Notes under the pieces: model-generated | Told to the model about the DNA's origin: nothing | Seen by the model: only the letters and a program-made list of their open reading frames with translations | The model's database searches: none | From: Gammaproteobacteria bacterium | GTDB taxonomy: Bacteria; Pseudomonadota; Gammaproteobacteria; GCA-002705445; GCA-002716945 | NCBI GenBank assembly: GCA_029246085.1 | Contig: JAQWOB010000013.1 | Span: 1-50,278, forward strand | Direction: 5' to 3' | DNA length: 50,278 nucleotides | Position numbers and translations under genes: made by a program | Shown: positions 49,407 through 50,278 of the stretch, one piece after another | Layout of the letters: each line of letters begins with the position of its first letter | Position numbering within the stretch: the stretch's first letter is position 1

Positions 49407-50278
49407 AATTTCCCCTGATTTTTAATTTGTTTCACTAATATTTGAAACTCATGTAATTCTGGATATTTAGTACATAACTCAACTATATAGTTAAGTGTTT
49501 TTGGAATGTCTTTAAGATACAATGATTTTTGATCTCTATAATACAATCGTGAAAATATTCCTATAGCTTTTAAATGTCTTTGTAGACCTGTCATATCAAA
49601 CCAATACTCAAATTCATCATAAGTTATAGACTGCTCTAATCTTTGAAAATAAGTTTTCACCATCTTATAAATTAATTCATCATCCCATTTAATATAACAA
49701 TCTTTTAGTAGAGAAACTAAATCATATGTCATTGGACCTATCATGGCATCCTGATAATCTAAAACTCCAGGATTATTTTTATCAGTGACCATTAAATTTC
49801 TAGAATGAAAATCTCTATGAATAAATGTTGTTGGTATTTTTGATATACGTCTTGCTAAAATTTCATTAAAATCTTTTAAATATATAGACTGATCTTGGTT
49901 AAGATTCATTTTCAAATGTTTTTCTAAAAACCAGTCTTTAAATAAATCCATCTCTTTGATTTGTATATTCATATCAAATACTTCAAGTCCTTTGCTACTA
50001 GCCTCGTTTTGTATTCTACATATAACATCTATTGCATCTGTATATAGACAATAAACAGTTTCTTTATTAAGCGCATCAAGATAATTATTTTTACCTAAAT
50101 CTGACATTAAAATGTAACCTTTTGATTCATCAACCTCATATATAATTGGCACATTAATTTTAGCCAATGCTAATCTTTTTGTTACATCAAGAAATGAAGT
50201 TAAAGGCTCATGTTGTGGTGGAGCGTCCATTATAATTTTAGTATCTCCTTGAGACATAACTCGATAGTATGATCTAAA
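49403..50278 (-). CDS. amgK: N-acetylmuramate/N-acetylglucosamine kinase-like (AmgK), 5' truncated by window edge
   Basis: APH family IHRDFHSRNLMV and LDYQDA; frame open to the window end (FRSYYRVMSQGDTKIIMDAPPQ). Confidence 0.87.
   Translation of the reverse strand, partial: FRSYYRVMSQGDTKIIMDAPPQHEPLTSFLDVTKRLALAKINVPIIYEVDESKGYILMSDLGKNNYLDALNKETVYCLYTDAIDVICRIQNEASSKGLEVFDMNIQIKEMDLFKDWFLEKHLKMNLNQDQSIYLKDFNEILARRISKIPTTFIHRDFHSRNLMVTDKNNPGVLDYQDAMIGPMTYDLVSLLKDCYIKWDDELIYKMVKTYFQRLEQSITYDEFEYWFDMTGLQRHLKAIGIFSRLYYRDQKSLYLKDIPKTLNYIVELCTKYPELHEFQILVKQIKNQGKL

Noticed and set aside
1-50278. Mobile elements, prophage, CRISPR arrays, tRNA or rRNA genes
   Set aside because: No transposase/integrase ORFs, no regularly spaced repeats and no tRNA-like sequence were recognised by eye in the intergenic gaps.

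Overview
The window is an AT-rich, densely packed chromosomal segment, apparently from a sulfur-oxidizing gammaproteobacterium. The SUP05/Thioglobaceae-like affinity is inferred from gene content and composition and was not tested. It opens inside a reverse (oxidative) dissimilatory sulfite reductase cluster, dsrA(partial)-B-E-F-H-C-M-K-L-J-O-P-N-R. This is followed by housekeeping blocks: ispH-slpA-lspA-ileS-ribF-murJ; rpsT; rplU-rpmA-obgE-proB; ispB; a GGR-family flavoprotein; amt; rpmE2; hinT/bcp; lptD-surA-pdxA-rsmA; adk; hppA; mrdA-mrdB-mltB-dacA-dat; and murU-amgK(partial). No mobile elements, CRISPR arrays, rRNAs or tRNAs were recognised. Best leads: (1) a promoter/short-RNA/terminator leader upstream of an orphan Cys-rich 134-aa ORF, in which two hairpins present the same 9-nt loop sequence TTCAGCTTG on either side of an intrinsic terminator; (2) a single ORF that appears to fuse a BamE/SmpA-OmlA domain to LptD; (3) a DUF1326-DUF2182 pair with a Tat signal, a Cys cluster and a Met-rich repeat, with a terminator abutting the second start codon; (4) a truncated pyruvate-kinase-like protein lacking recognisable catalytic motifs; (5) a near-consensus sigma54 promoter at amt; (6) a possible plus-strand ncRNA at about 26680-26862; (7) convergent gene pairs that share palindromic stop codons.
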